Assembly (NCBI GenBank): GCA_965240325.2
Contig: OZ251248.1
Span: 372,001 to 436,000 of the forward strand
DNA: 64,000 bases
Direction of reading: 5' to 3'
Source: Rebecca billardiae RCC1528
Taxonomy: Eukaryota > Haptophyta
Below are positions 20,923-31,176 of the stretch, in pieces. The notes beneath the pieces are model-generated. The model made no database searches. It saw only the letters and a list, made by a program, of their open reading frames with translations, and was not told where the DNA came from. Made by a program: the position numbers and the translations under genes. How positions within the stretch are numbered: position 1 is the first letter of the stretch; every line of letters starts with the position of its first letter.

Positions 20923-23900
20923 TTACCGCGCGCGCGTCGGGTGTCGGTCCACCATGATGGCGTCGACGTGCCGCTTGAACGTCGCACCGTCCGTCGCCTT
21001 CGTCATGATGTCAGAGTGGTTGAGTGAGGTGTGTACCTTGACCACCTTCACCTTGCCACCCTCCTGCGCGTCACGCACATAGTGATGCTTGATCTCGATG
21101 TGCTTCGAGCGCTTGTGGTGCACAGGATTCTCCACGAGGTCGATAGCCCCCTTGTTGTCCTCTCGCACCTCCGTCGCGGCCCGCGGCGGCTGCCGCATGG
21201 ACTCGAGTATGCTCCGCAAGTAGCTCACCTCGCGGCAGCAATCGCTCAGCGCGACGTACTCCGCCTCCGTCGAGCTCAGCGAGACTGTACCTTGCAGCCC
21301 GCTGTGCCACGACACCGGCGCCCCATTGTAGAACACAATGTATCCACCCGTCGACCTGCCCTTGGTCTCCACCGGATTGCTTGCCCAATCGGAGTCAGCG
21401 AAAGCAAGTAGGTCGGGGTGCTCGGAATCTGTCGCAAACTTGAACAAGATTCCCAATCGCGGGCATCCACGTAAGTAGCGCAGCACGCGCTTCGCACTTA
21501 CCAGATCCACCGCCCGCGGACATGACATGCGTCGCGTCAGCATGTTCACCGCGTGCGCGATGTCCGGCCGCGCCGTGACCATCGCAAACATGAGACATCC
21601 CACCATCGCCTGGTAGTTCTCAATCTCCGCGCGCTGCAGCAACGCCTCGTCGTCGTCGCTCAGCTGCGCCCGCGCCGCCGGCTCCGGCGTGCGCGCCGGC
21701 GTGCTTGCGTTCAAACCGAACCGCTGAAGCACGCTCTCGACGTACGGCCCCAGATGCATCAGGATGCCGTCGTCATGAACTTCAAACACGGCGCCCAGGA
21801 ACTTATCGAGCCGCTCACTCAGCTTGATCTCGTAATGCTCCTTCAGGTCAGCCGCCAGCTTCTCCACCGCGCGCGCGTCGCGCGTCAGGTTGAGAAACAG
21901 CAAGTCGTCGACAAAGCCGCCCGCGATGATGAACTCGCCCGGCGCCGACTCCTTGACGTAGATGCACGGCGCACTCGGACACTCCGAGAAGCCGCGCGCG
22001 AGCAGCTGGGTGCGGTGCGTGCGATGCCACGCGCGCCCAGACTGGCGTAGGCCCGGATACGCCTTCAGGCTCCGGCCCACGACTTTGTACCCCGGCGGCG
22101 CCTGCGTGCTCGGCACGTAGCCCGGCGGGAATGAGAAGAGAGGCCGCTCATCCGGCTTCAACTCCGAGTTGAGGTACGCGTCCTTGACGTCGCCCTTCGA
22201 CAGTATGCCCAGCGCCGCAACCGACGCTGCACCCAAGTCGACTCTCGCGCCCGCCTGCTGAGCGGCGATCGCCACGAGTAGTCGCACTTGTTCCGGCCGG
22301 ATCGTCGGAGCAAAGACCTCCTGAAAGTCGATCCCCGGCCGCTGTAGGTTCCCCAGTAGCACCGACCGCGCCTTGAAGCGCGTCACCTCGCCCTCCGGGT
22401 TCGACTTCACGTCAAAGACCCACTGGCTCGGCAACACCCGCGTGCCCTCCGGAACCACCACCTCCTCCGAGGTGCCGAGCAACTTGTGACCTTCCAGGTG
22501 CTCGAGCATGGCGCCCTGCCACTGGGGCGCCTCCGCCGACCGCATCGCCTCGCGATAGTTCGTCGGCACCTTCACGTTGATCTTCTGGAACACCGACGCG
22601 GCGCTGACGACGGCAGTAAGCAGCTGCGGCCGCCGGCGCGACGTCCGATCCCTGCGAAGCGGATCGTGTCCCATATCCAGGCCGGGCGGCGGCGCGTCCT
22701 CGATCACGCCGTCGTCACCGTCTGCGCCGCGCGGCGGCCCGCCAGCATCTGCTGCGGCCCCGCGCCGTGATTCCGTCGGCGGTATCTGATCCTGCCGACC
22801 CGGCTGCGTCATCGACGCGCCTGCCCCGCCACGCCCGCCCTGCGGCGTCGGCGTCGACGGCTGTGCGCCCGCGCTGCTGCACCCGCGTTGTCCCGCGTCC
22901 ACGCTGCTGCGCCCGCGCCCCGACGTTGACGCATCTGCGTCGTCGTCGTACCCGACGTCGAACTCTGTCGCGTCGTCATTCCCGGCGTCGGCTGGCGTCT
23001 CGCCGCCATCGCCGTCCTCGTCCTCACCGTCGGCGTCACCGCCGACTGGACGATATCCGCCGCTTACCGCGGCGTCGTCACCATCACCCACGTACGCGCC
23101 ACCGTCAGGTGCGCCCAGCGACGAGTGCCCCCCCTCGACCAGGTCGGTCTCGTCGATGCGTACGTCACGTGAGTGAACGAGACGTCCGTCGTCTAAACGA
23201 CATACGTACCCAAGCACGTAGCGCCATGTACCGCGCCACTGCACGCCGTGCCCACCCCAGAGATAGACACGTCCGGGTAGTGCGCGCTGCTTCAGCTGCC
23301 CCAATGCATTGCGCCGTGCGCCCAGCATCAGCACGCGGCAGCGCGCGCCAAACGCCACGTGATGCTTCCACGTCGGACGTTTGCCAAAGAACAGCTCATC
23401 CGGCGTGAGCCACTCAATGTCTCCATCGTCACGAATGATACCACGTGACGCCAGTCGATTGCGCGACGCGCATGCGTGCCACGCCGCGTAGTGCCAATCG
23501 ACCCTCGAGACTCCACGCGCAACGACCGTGGCGCGCAGTCTCGACTTCAGCGTGCGGATAGCGCGTTCCGCCACGCCATTCGAGCTCGGCGAGTCGGGCG
23601 CCGACGTGACCGTCGACGAGAACCCAAGCTTCGCCAGCTCACCCTCGACGTACGTACTCAGTAACGTCGAGCCACCGTCGGTGTGAATATGACGTCGCGC
23701 CATAGTACACCCCGACGCCAGGACCCAATGCGACATGTGCATGGCCCCTGTTCCAAGCAACTGCGCGTACCAGCGGAATGCCCGACCAACCTCGGCGTCA
23801 TCCAAGCTGCGTAGCGCGTACACTTGCCATCGACGTGAATGCCCATCGATGAATATGATCCCATGAGGATACCCTCCACGTGCGCCATCGGCCCCAACTG

Positions 23901-24207
23901 GTAAGTCGATCCGCGCCATAGAGAAGATGTCGACGTGCGTCACCTGCCCAGGGTAGTGCGCCGTCGGCATCGCGTCCGCGAACGACCGCCGCGTCATGCC
24001 CGCCGCCGACTGCTCGTCAAGCGGCTCACGCCGCGCGTTCGCCCCCTCCATCCCCTCGGCCACGCGTCGCGTGCGCTCGAGTAGACGTTGGTCATTGGTG
24101 CCCGTTCGAACCGACCAAGTGCGCAACCACGCCGGATCAGCGCCTCGCGCCGCCTCCGTAGTGTTTGTGGTTCGCACCTGCGCGGGTTCCGGGCTTAGGC
24201 GTTTGGG
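20923..24207 (-). CDS. Copia element 1 pol: integrase, reverse transcriptase, RNase H
   Basis: About 1094 residues in the -1 frame relative to gag, so expressed by frameshift at 24201-24207. Integrase comes first, with the catalytic Asp near HVDIFSM, a second Asp in IHTDGG and the Glu in NGVAERAIRTLK. RT follows, with VFDVKSNPEGEVTRFKAR, GDVKDAYLN and the active-site box FVDD (a variant of the usual YVDD). RNase H is last (ADSDWASN, SSTEAEYVAL, REDNKGAIDL, HHKRSKHIEI). The frame is open throughout, with no stop or break seen, and the LTRs match, so it may be functional. An Asp/Gly-rich linker lies between integrase and RT. Confidence 0.93.
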   Translation of the reverse strand, partial: PKRLSPEPAQVRTTNTTEAARGADPAWLRTWSVRTGTNDQRLLERTRRVAEGMEGANARREPLDEQSAAGMTRRSFADAMPTAHYPGQVTHVDIFSMARIDLPVGADGARGGYPHGIIFIDGHSRRWQVYALRSLDDAEVGRAFRWYAQLLGTGAMHMSHWVLASGCTMARRHIHTDGGSTLLSTYVEGELAKLGFSSTVTSAPDSPSSNGVAERAIRTLKSRLRATVVARGVSRVDWHYAAWHACASRNRLASRGIIRDDGDIEWLTPDELFFGKRPTWKHHVAFGARCRVLMLGARRNALGQLKQRALPGRVYLWGGHGVQWRGTWRYVLGYVCRLDDGRLVHSRDVRIDETDLVEGGHSSLGAPDGGAYVGDGDDAAVSGGYRPVGGDADGEDEDGDGGETPADAGNDDATEFDVGYDDDADASTSGRGRSSVDAGQRGCSSAGAQPSTPTPQGGRGGAGASMTQPGRQDQIPPTESRRGAAADAGGPPRGADGDDGVIEDAPPPGLDMGHDPLRRDRTSRRRPQLLTAVVSAASVFQKINVKVPTNYREAMRSAEAPQWQGAMLEHLEGHKLLGTSEEVVVPEGTRVLPSQWVFDVKSNPEGEVTRFKARSVLLGNLQRPGIDFQEVFAPTIRPEQVRLLVAIAAQQAGARVDLGAASVAALGILSKGDVKDAYLNSELKPDERPLFSFPPGYVPSTQAPPGYKVVGRSLKAYPGLRQSGRAWHRTHRTQLLARGFSECPSAPCIYVKESAPGEFIIAGGFVDDLLFLNLTRDARAVEKLAADLKEHYEIKLSERLDKFLGAVFEVHDDGILMHLGPYVESVLQRFGLNASTPARTPEPAARAQLSDDDEALLQRAEIENYQAMVGCLMFAMVTARPDIAHAVNMLTRRMSCPRAVDLVSAKRVLRYLRGCPRLGILFKFATDSEHPDLLAFADSDWASNPVETKGRSTGGYIVFYNGAPVSWHSGLQGTVSLSSTEAEYVALSDCCREVSYLRSILESMRQPPRAATEVREDNKGAIDLVENPVHHKRSKHIEIKHHYVRDAQEGGKVKVVKVHTSLNHSDIMTKATDGATFKRHVDAIMVDRHPTRAR

Positions 24208-26819
24208 GGCGGCGCAGCGCCAATGCGCCCCCGCCCCGCGCCCACGCGCCGCACTGGCGCCCTGCGCCGTGCGCGCGCCTCCGCCGGCGCATCGCCGACG
24301 TCTGGCCCCACCTGGCGCCGTACGATCTCGGCGCGCAGCGTGGAATCGCGCGGCAGCTGCACGACGCCGCCTCCCAGCGCCGTAAAGTCCGCAGTGTTGC
24401 CGCGCTGCGAGTAGTGGAACTCGATGCCTGCGTCCGCGCAGTGCTCGACCGACAGCAGCGGCGCCGTGACGCGCTGCGACGCCCACGCCTCGATCTCGAG
24501 CGTGAGGACCTTGTCGCTGTCGTCGTCCGCCGCAAGCTTGACCACCAGGGTCCCGCGGTGAGTGACCTGCTCCCGCGCACCGTTCCCCCACTCGATCTGG
24601 CATGCGCCGTGCACCGGGGTAAGGTTCGTCAAATCCTCGGTCATGGCGATGTTCTTCCGTGCGCCAGTGTCAAACACCAACGCCCGCGTGTTGTCCTCCG
24701 GCTGCGCCACGCGTGCCTCGGCCGCCCGCGCCGCGACGATCTCGATGTCCTCGTCGCGCTGCGCCCTGCCGCCGATAGCCGCGCCAATAGGCGCCAAGCC
24801 GAGTCCGGCGCCGGTGCCGCCGCCGTCTCCGGCGTCTGCGCCACCGTCGCCACCAACGGCGCCGTCGGGCTCGTCACCCTGCTCGGGAGCGAACGCGACC
24901 TGCGTGCGGACCGTGCCGCCGCCGTTGCCATTACCGACCACGGCGCGGGTGCTCCCCCCGCTGCCGCCGCCGCCACCGCTGCCGCCGCTCCGCAGTGAGC
25001 CACGGCTGCGATCCGACCGCGTCGACGCCGCGTCATCGCCAGCGTTCGAGTCGCGATCAGCCTGCGTCACCTGCGGGCAGTAACGCTTGATGTGCCCCAC
25101 GGCGCCGCACTTGTAGCAGCGCGGCCCGTGCGCGTCGTCGGAGTCGCCGTGGCCTCCGCGGCCGGTGCCGCGGCCAGCACCGCCGCCACCGCCGCCGCCG
25201 CGACCTCCGCCGCCGCCACCACGGCCAGCCGGCGACGTCGCGTCGCCGCCGCCGCCACCACCCGCCGACGCCGCCGCCGCCTGCGCCAGGCGGAGCCCGT
25301 CGATTGGGTGCGCGCGGGTAGCGCCGCCGCCTCCTGGCGTGCGGCCACCCGCCCCTGGGCGCCCAGGGCCGCCGCGGTCAACCCGCTTGCCCTTGGAGAA
25401 GTCCCAGTCCTCGAACTTGCCGTTGAGCTCGTGCACGAGCTCCTGCACGTCGAAGTTCGTCACGGTCCTGTAGTCCTTCGACTCGTACCGCGTCCGCATC
25501 TCGATGCCCGCGCCCACCGGCGGAATGAACTCGATGAGCCGCGCAAGCATCTCCGCCGCTGGCGCTGCGTCACTCAGCTCCTGCAGCAGCACGTGGTTGT
25601 GCTGTAGCACCTGGAAGAGCTCGAGTGCGCCGACGCCGTCCTTGCCGCAGTCCGGCAGGACCGTCCGATGCCAGCGTGCCCGCACCGACATGTACTTCCG
25701 CATGTCGTCGGGCTTGCGCATGCGCAGGATCGTCTTCCACAGGTACAGAAACTCGCGCCCCGGCGTAAGTGCGCCCCGGCGCGCGCGCTCCTCCTGCACC
25801 TCCGGCTGCGTCTCCATGAGGCGGTTGATGTGCTGCCACGCAGCCTCCGTCACCCACGACCGCAGCTCGGTGCGTAAGAAAGCCGTCCCTTTCTCGTACT
25901 GCGCCCCGGCGTACTTGGCGGGATCCGCCTCGTCGCCGTCCGGCGCTGCCTCCAACACGCTCTGTCGGAGTTTGATGTCCAGCATGGCGTGCTCGCTCGC
26001 CTGCCGCTCATGCATCTGATCCTCGGTCTCGCGCTCGCGGCGGTAGAGCTCACGCGCGCGCGGATCGAGCGTCACGGCAGCGCCGCCCGCGGGCGCCGCG
26101 CCACCCATCCCGCCGGCGCCGCCCGTAGGCGCCGCGCCGACGCCGGCGCCGCCCGCAGGCGTCGTGCCGTCAGTCCCAGCCGGCGCACCTGCCGCGCCGC
26201 CTGTGCCCACACCCGGACCGGGTGTGCCGGCCGCCGGACCCGGAGAAATTCCGGATCCGCCGCCCGCCGCCGGACCTGAACCCGGTCCGGTCGCCGTCGG
26301 GCCGCCCGGAGTGGCTAAACCACTCCCCGCGCCCGCCGAGGCAGCCTGCGCGTAGCTTGGCGCCTGCCTCGCCCCCGCCGCCGCCGCCGCGCGTTCCGCC
26401 GCGGCCCGGCGCTCGGCGTGCTCGCGGCGCTCGTGCTCGTGGCGATGGTCGAGCAGCCGCTGCTGCAGCGCGTAGTTCTCACGCGCCAGGTCCATCCGCT
26501 CGGCACTGACCTTGATCATCTTCGCCGCGGATGGGTTGAAAGTTGCCCACGTCGAGTTGTACTCCTCGAGCGTGTTGATGCGGTGCTCCGCGTTCGGGCC
26601 ATGCGTCACGATGATGCCGTTCAGTGCGGACATCGTAGCACCTTGCCCCGCCGGTAGCGCCGCCAGCTTGCTCGCCGATTGCGCGAGCCAACGCTGCTGA
26701 TTACCTTTGTCGTTGAGGCTCCCAACGTCGACCGAGCCGTAGTACCGGCCGCTCGTGCTCATCGGCGCGATCGATGAGAAAGCGCCGCGCGTACGATCCC
26801 TCCCGATCGCTGCATGCAT
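24195..26819 (-). CDS. Copia element 1 gag-protease
   Basis: About 874 residues. A gag-like N-terminal and middle part is interrupted by a Gly/Ala/Pro-rich linker (about 26060-26350). A CCHC zinc knuckle, CYKCGAVGHIKRYC, lies at roughly residue 567, followed by an aspartic protease with the DTGA active site at roughly residue 715. The frame ends at TAA (24195) two codons after a slippery heptamer. Protease on the gag side of the shift is unusual for copia elements, where gag and pol are mostly one frame or split elsewhere. The start codon is taken close to the 5' LTR (26819) and may not be exact. Confidence 0.88.
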   Translation of the reverse strand: MHAAIGRDRTRGAFSSIAPMSTSGRYYGSVDVGSLNDKGNQQRWLAQSASKLAALPAGQGATMSALNGIIVTHGPNAEHRINTLEEYNSTWATFNPSAAKMIKVSAERMDLARENYALQQRLLDHRHEHERREHAERRAAAERAAAAAGARQAPSYAQAASAGAGSGLATPGGPTATGPGSGPAAGGGSGISPGPAAGTPGPGVGTGGAAGAPAGTDGTTPAGGAGVGAAPTGGAGGMGGAAPAGGAAVTLDPRARELYRRERETEDQMHERQASEHAMLDIKLRQSVLEAAPDGDEADPAKYAGAQYEKGTAFLRTELRSWVTEAAWQHINRLMETQPEVQEERARRGALTPGREFLYLWKTILRMRKPDDMRKYMSVRARWHRTVLPDCGKDGVGALELFQVLQHNHVLLQELSDAAPAAEMLARLIEFIPPVGAGIEMRTRYESKDYRTVTNFDVQELVHELNGKFEDWDFSKGKRVDRGGPGRPGAGGRTPGGGGATRAHPIDGLRLAQAAAASAGGGGGGDATSPAGRGGGGGGRGGGGGGGAGRGTGRGGHGDSDDAHGPRCYKCGAVGHIKRYCPQVTQADRDSNAGDDAASTRSDRSRGSLRSGGSGGGGGSGGSTRAVVGNGNGGGTVRTQVAFAPEQGDEPDGAVGGDGGADAGDGGGTGAGLGLAPIGAAIGGRAQRDEDIEIVAARAAEARVAQPEDNTRALVFDTGARKNIAMTEDLTNLTPVHGACQIEWGNGAREQVTHRGTLVVKLAADDDSDKVLTLEIEAWASQRVTAPLLSVEHCADAGIEFHYSQRGNTADFTALGGGVVQLPRDSTLRAEIVRRQVGPDVGDAPAEARARRRAPVRRVGAGRGRIGAAPPPNA
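24201..24207 (-). promoter_or_regulatory. -1 ribosomal frameshift site CCCAAAC
   Basis: In the gag frame the minus strand reads C CCA AAC GCC TAA, which fits X-XXY-YYZ exactly. Slipping back one base gives CCC AAA CGC CTA and enters the open pol frame. Pol has no other visible start near here. A downstream stimulatory structure was not worked out. Confidence 0.8.
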
Positions 26820-26821
26820 AT

Positions 26822-27538
26822 TGGGTAAACGCGAGCTCCGAGCGTGTCGAGCCCTGCTAAAAGCTCACCGGCGCGTAGCTTGGCGCGTCGACGATGACGC
26901 CCACGAGGCAATCTGACCCTCGCTCCTCTGACGAGCGAAGCTAATCCTCCTGCCGCAACCAACTTTCGGTTGCGCAGGGTGACACGGCGTTTTGCGGCCC
27001 GGCTCGGGAATCTTGTAACCTTCCTGAGCCCCGCTTCCGTGCGTCCGCCAATCGCAGGCGTTACCGACGCACCGCCGTAAGCTCATCTTTCCCCCAGGTA
27101 CTCGGTAATGTCATCGGACCTGGGTAAGCTGCGCACGGACCCATGATCCCGGATTCTCGATTCTCAAAACTGAGAATCCGGGCGTCCATGAATGAAGTGA
27201 TCGAGTCCGTTGTTCCTTGGACTCTTCCACGATGGCGCCCGCCTGTGCCGCCGGCGTGCCATCCGTGCCGCGCTGCGCCGGGCCGTACCGCCCGCGCACG
27301 CGCCGCGTCCGTGTCGCTCCGCGTCCGCGCTGCCGCGTCCGCGCTCCGCGTCCACGTCGCTCCGCGCCAGCGCTGCTGCGCTCGCGCTCCTGCCGCCGCG
27401 CGCGCCGCGCGCGCGCGCCGCCAGAGCCAGCCACTGCGTAGCTGATGCCGCCGGCCCGCCTGGTGCGGCGCCGGCCCTGACGTCCCAGCGGCGACGCCAT
27501 CTGCTGAGATGCGCGCCCCAGGCTGCGTCAGCTCAACA
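26822..27538 (-). repeat. 5' LTR of copia element 1
   Basis: 717 bp, the partner of 20170-20886. It should hold the element promoter on the minus strand; no core element was recognised. Confidence 0.93.
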
Positions 27539-28080
27539 ATATATTATAATCATATAGGCCGCCGCCCGCCGTCTCTGACTCTGTCTCTGAGGATCCGAAT
27601 CACCGAATGAGTCTGAGTCTGAGGCCGTCGCGGCGTCGGCGGGCAGACGGCGGCCCGGTCGCGCGGACCCGGGCGGGACAGGTCACCGGACCGGACCGGT
27701 GCGCGCCGCTCAGCAAGTGTACTACCGGCGAGCAGTTTACTATATGTTTTAACGTGCACCAGCACACTTGGTTACTAAGGCGTGATTACAGTACCGCCGC
27801 ACCGTGTGAGTGACCGGCACTCGTCCGCGGGCGTCCCGTCGTCTGACGTCATTCATCTGAACTGCTGTGCGGACGATTGTACGACTGGCATGCGCGCACT
27901 CGATGTGCCTGCTGTGAAACTCTTCGTCAGACAGCCCGTCAGTTGACGATACCGACTCATACCGCCAGGGCCGCACCGCGGCCGCGAGTTCATTCACGGG
28001 CGGGTGTCGCGGCGCACTTCGTCTTCGTGTCCAGTCTGACAACCGCTCTCCATTCCCGATGCGAAGTCGACCCACGACAC
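27539..28080 (+). promoter_or_regulatory. 5' region of E2 (type b variant of blocks B1-B3)
   Basis: B1 starts at about 27557 but follows the variant with CGGACCCGGGCGGGAC, shared only with the unit before E4. B2 starts at about 27850 and a degenerate B3 at about 27985 (small insertions relative to E1). An extra AT-richer stretch at about 27716-27805 is not in the sister units. Confidence 0.55.
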
Positions 28081-28166
28081 ATGTGGGCGGCGCCAAGGTG
28101 ACGGCGCCCGCGCCTGCGTCTCTTTTCTAATTACTGTAGTACAGTAAATGTTGTACGGGTAGATCG

Positions 28167-29294
28167 ACCAAACCGAGCTCAGAACCGGAGTGTACCGAGC
28201 TAAGCGGATGTACCATGGTACACTGTCCACAGCGGAGTGGTGTCAAGGCACTCGGTGTATCGGTCAGTGGTTTGAGGTTGGGTGAGGGTGGTGGTTGGTT
28301 GGGGGCTGGCCAGGGTAGGGCTGGAGGCTTCGGCCGCCAGTCTGATCACCCGGAGCCCGTTATAAAGGGGAATTTAAAAAAAACACTTTGGTACATAATT
28401 GGTACACTATTGGTACACTATTGGTACATGTAAAGATGTACCAAGTGTACCAATAGTGTACCAATAGTGTACCAATAGTGTACCAATATTGTACCAAAGT
28501 GTACCAACGCATCCTGACAATGTACCAAATGTCATTGGGTGTACCATGTACACTTTGGTACATAAATGGTACACTTTGGTACATTTCATGAGTGTACCAA
28601 CGTGTACCAACCATGTACCAGTTTGCACACAAAAGTGTACCAAGTGTACCAACTCCTCCCTGAATGTACCAACTGCTCCCCAAAGTGTACCAACTTGTCC
28701 CAGGGTGTACCAAAAAATGTACCAACTCGTCCTGAAAATGTACCAAGTGTACCAAATTTCCGCGGAATGTACCAACTTGGTCCAGGGTGTACCAACAGTG
28801 TACCAACTCGTCCTAGGTTAGGGTTAGGGTTAGACCCCCCGATGTACCAGGGATTCTGGGTGTACCAGGTACACCCAGGAAAGTGTACCAGCTCTGAATC
28901 GCCGACGATGGTACACTATTGGTACATTCATGAAAAGTTGGTACATTGATGGTACATTGGGGGACGGTTGGTACACATGGTATGGCGGTACATTTGGTAC
29001 ATCGTTGGGACACATTGGTACATTCTTCGGACGAGTTGGTACATTTGGGAGGAGTTGGTACATCAGGTAATGTACCAACATGTGCATGTGGATGTACCAA
29101 AATGTACCATGGTACACCCAATGACATTTGGTACATTGTCAGGATGCGTTGGTACACTTTGGTACACTATTGGTACACTATTGGTACACTTGGTACATCT
29201 TTACATGTACCAATAGTGTACCAATTGTGTACCAAAGTGTACCATGGTACATCCGCTTAGCTCGGTACACTCCTCATTCTGAGCTCGGTTTGGT
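28167..29294. mobile_element. Inverted-repeat element built of GTACCA/TGGTAC units
   Basis: About 1.13 kb with 58/59-bp terminal inverted repeats (28167-28224 and 29236-29294) differing at about three positions. The ends run ACCAAACCGAGCTCAGAA inward. Within it, the hexamer GTACCA or its complement recurs dozens of times. An inner arm (about 28435-28550) is repeated inverted at about 29100-29215. It contains no credible protein; reading frames give Tyr-Gln/Trp-Tyr-Thr repeats. It lies in the predicted intron of E2 and is absent from the introns of E1, E3, E5 and E6, so it is an insertion. No clear target duplication was found. Confidence 0.75.
28816..28833 (+). repeat. Interstitial telomere-like repeat
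   Basis: GGTTAGGGTTAGGGTTAG, between two and three TTAGGG units, lies in the middle of the GTACCA element. TTAGGG is a common eukaryotic telomere unit. Too short to infer a fusion. Confidence 0.7.
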
Positions 29295-31176
29295 GACACC
29301 TCCCAATGTTGTACCCCACGTTCATCAAACAACAACTCTGCGCGCAGGACTGCTGCAGCCCTGGTCCGCCTGGGCGAGGAGCGGGGCGACGCACGCGCCA
29401 GCCGGTGCGCTGTGGACAAGCTGGCCGGCATGGTCGGCGTGAAGAACCAGAAGCGCGCAGTGTGCGAACATGTTGGCTGCACCAAGGTGCCTTCGTTTGG
29501 CATGCCGGGCGACGCGCGCGCCAGCCGGTGCGCTACGCACAAGCTGGTTGGCATGGTCGACCTGAAGCACCCCAAGTGTGATCACACAGGCTGCACCAAG
29601 GTGCCTTCGTTTGGCATGCCGGGCGCCGCGCGCGCCAGCTGGTGCGCTACGCACAAGCTGGCCGGCATGGTCGACGTGGTGAACCGCAAGTGTGATCACA
29701 CAGGCTGCAACACGCGGCCGTACTTCGGCATGCCGGGCGACGCGGGCGCCAGCCGGTGCGCTGCGCACAAGCTGGCCGGCATGGTCGACCTGAAGAGCCG
29801 CAAGTGTGATCACACAGGCTGCAACACGCGGCCTTACTTCGGCATGCCGGGCGACGCGGGCGCCAGCCGGTGCGCTGCGCACAAGCTGGCCGGCATGGTC
29901 GACGTGGTGAGCCGCAAGTGTGATCACGCCCGCTGCACCAAGCGGCCTTTGTTCGGCATGCCGGGGCGACGCACGCGCCAGCCGGTGCGCTGCGCACAAG
30001 CTGGCCGGCATGGTCGACCTGAAGAACCCCAAGTGTGATCACACAGGCTGCAACACGCGGCCTTTGTTCGGCATGCCGGGCGACGCACGCGCCAGCCGGT
30101 GCGCTGCGCACAAGCTGGCCGGCATGGTCGACCTGAAGAACCCCAAGTGTGATCACACAGGCTGCAACACGCGGCCTTTGTTCGGCATGCCGGGCGACGC
30201 GTGCGCCAGCCGGTGCGCTACGCACAAGCTGGCCGGCATGGTCGACGTGGTGAGCCGCAAGTGTGATCACGCCCGCTGCACCAAGCGGCCTTCGTTCGGC
30301 ATGCCGGGCGGCGCGCGCGCCAGCCGGTGCGCTGCGCACAAGCTGGCCGGCATGGTCGACGTGAAGAATTGCAGTTGTGCTCACACCGGCTGCACCAAGG
30401 GGCCATCGTTTGGCATGCCGGGCGACGCGCGCGCCAGCCGGTGCGCTGTGCACAAGCTGCCCGGCATGGTCGACCTGAAGCACCCCAAGTGCGATCACAC
30501 CGGCTGCACCAAGGGGCCTTCGTTCGGCATGCCGGGCGACGCGTGCGCCAGCCGGTGCGCTACGCACAAGCTGGCCGGCATGGTCGACGTGGTGAGCCGC
30601 AAGTGTGATCACGCCCGCTGCACCAAGCGGCCTTCGTTCGGCATGCCGGGCGGCGCGCGCGCCAGCCGGTGCGCTGCGCACAAGCTGGCCGGCATGGTCG
30701 ACGTGGGGAACCGCAAGTGTGAGCACGTGGGCTGCACCAAGCGGCCTTCGTTCGGCATGCCGGGCGACGCGCGCGCCAGCCGGTGCGCTGTGCACAAGCT
30801 GACCGGCATGGTTCACGTGTTGAAGCGCAAGTGTGATCACACAGGCTGCACCAAGGTGCCTTCGTTCGGCATGCCGGGCGACGCGCGCGCCAGCCGGTGC
30901 GCTGTGCACAAGCTGGCTGGCATGAAGCGCCTCAGGAGTGGTGCGCACATTCGGCACAAGCGTGGGCTGGAGCAAGGCTCGAGCACCACAGCGTCGAGCG
31001 CCGCCAAGCGACAGCGGACGCACACCAGCAGCACAGGCACGACCTCTGACGCCGCAGCAGCCGCAGCGCAGCCGCGGCCGCGGTCGCAGCTGCCGCCGGT
31101 GGTCAAGGCCCGCGTTGCATCGACGCCACTACCGCATACTGCACGGCCTGTGGTGATGGCTAGGCGGGTCAACTGA

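Larger units (their letters stand above)
20170..27538 (-). mobile_element. Ty1/copia LTR retrotransposon 1, complete, minus strand
   Basis: About 7.4 kb. The two 717-bp direct LTRs (20170-20886 and 26822-27538) appear identical wherever compared, so the insertion is recent. On the minus strand they run TG...CA. A polypurine tract (GAGGGGGGG, plus 20887-20895) precedes the 3' LTR. It interrupts a TA tract; flanking AT-rich bases are compatible with a 4-5 bp duplication but cannot be resolved in the repeat. Gene order is gag-protease, then integrase, reverse transcriptase and RNase H, which is the copia order. No TGG-starting primer site is obvious next to the 5' LTR. Confidence 0.95.
28081..31176 (+). 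pseudogene. EsV-1-7 repeat gene E2 (13 repeats, frameshifted)
   Basis: The same gene plan as E1, with the 17-nt first exon (28081-28097), a long intron (28098-29358) that holds the GTACCA element, and exon 2 from 29359. Thirteen EsV-1-7 repeats make it the longest member. The repeat frame is broken twice: just after the splice acceptor (29359-29385) relative to E1, and in repeat 5, where CCGGGG replaces CCGGG near 29965. The two halves are open at 29412-30038 and 29920-31176. The second break is a one-base change in a G run, so a sequencing error is possible; two shifts make decay more likely. The tail (HIRHKRGLEQG..., KRQRTHT) is intact. Confidence 0.8.

Noticed and set aside
28360-29260. 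Tyr-Gln-Ser-Val-Pro and Trp-Tyr-Thr repeat ORFs
   Set aside because: Translations of the GTACCA satellite on both strands and several frames.
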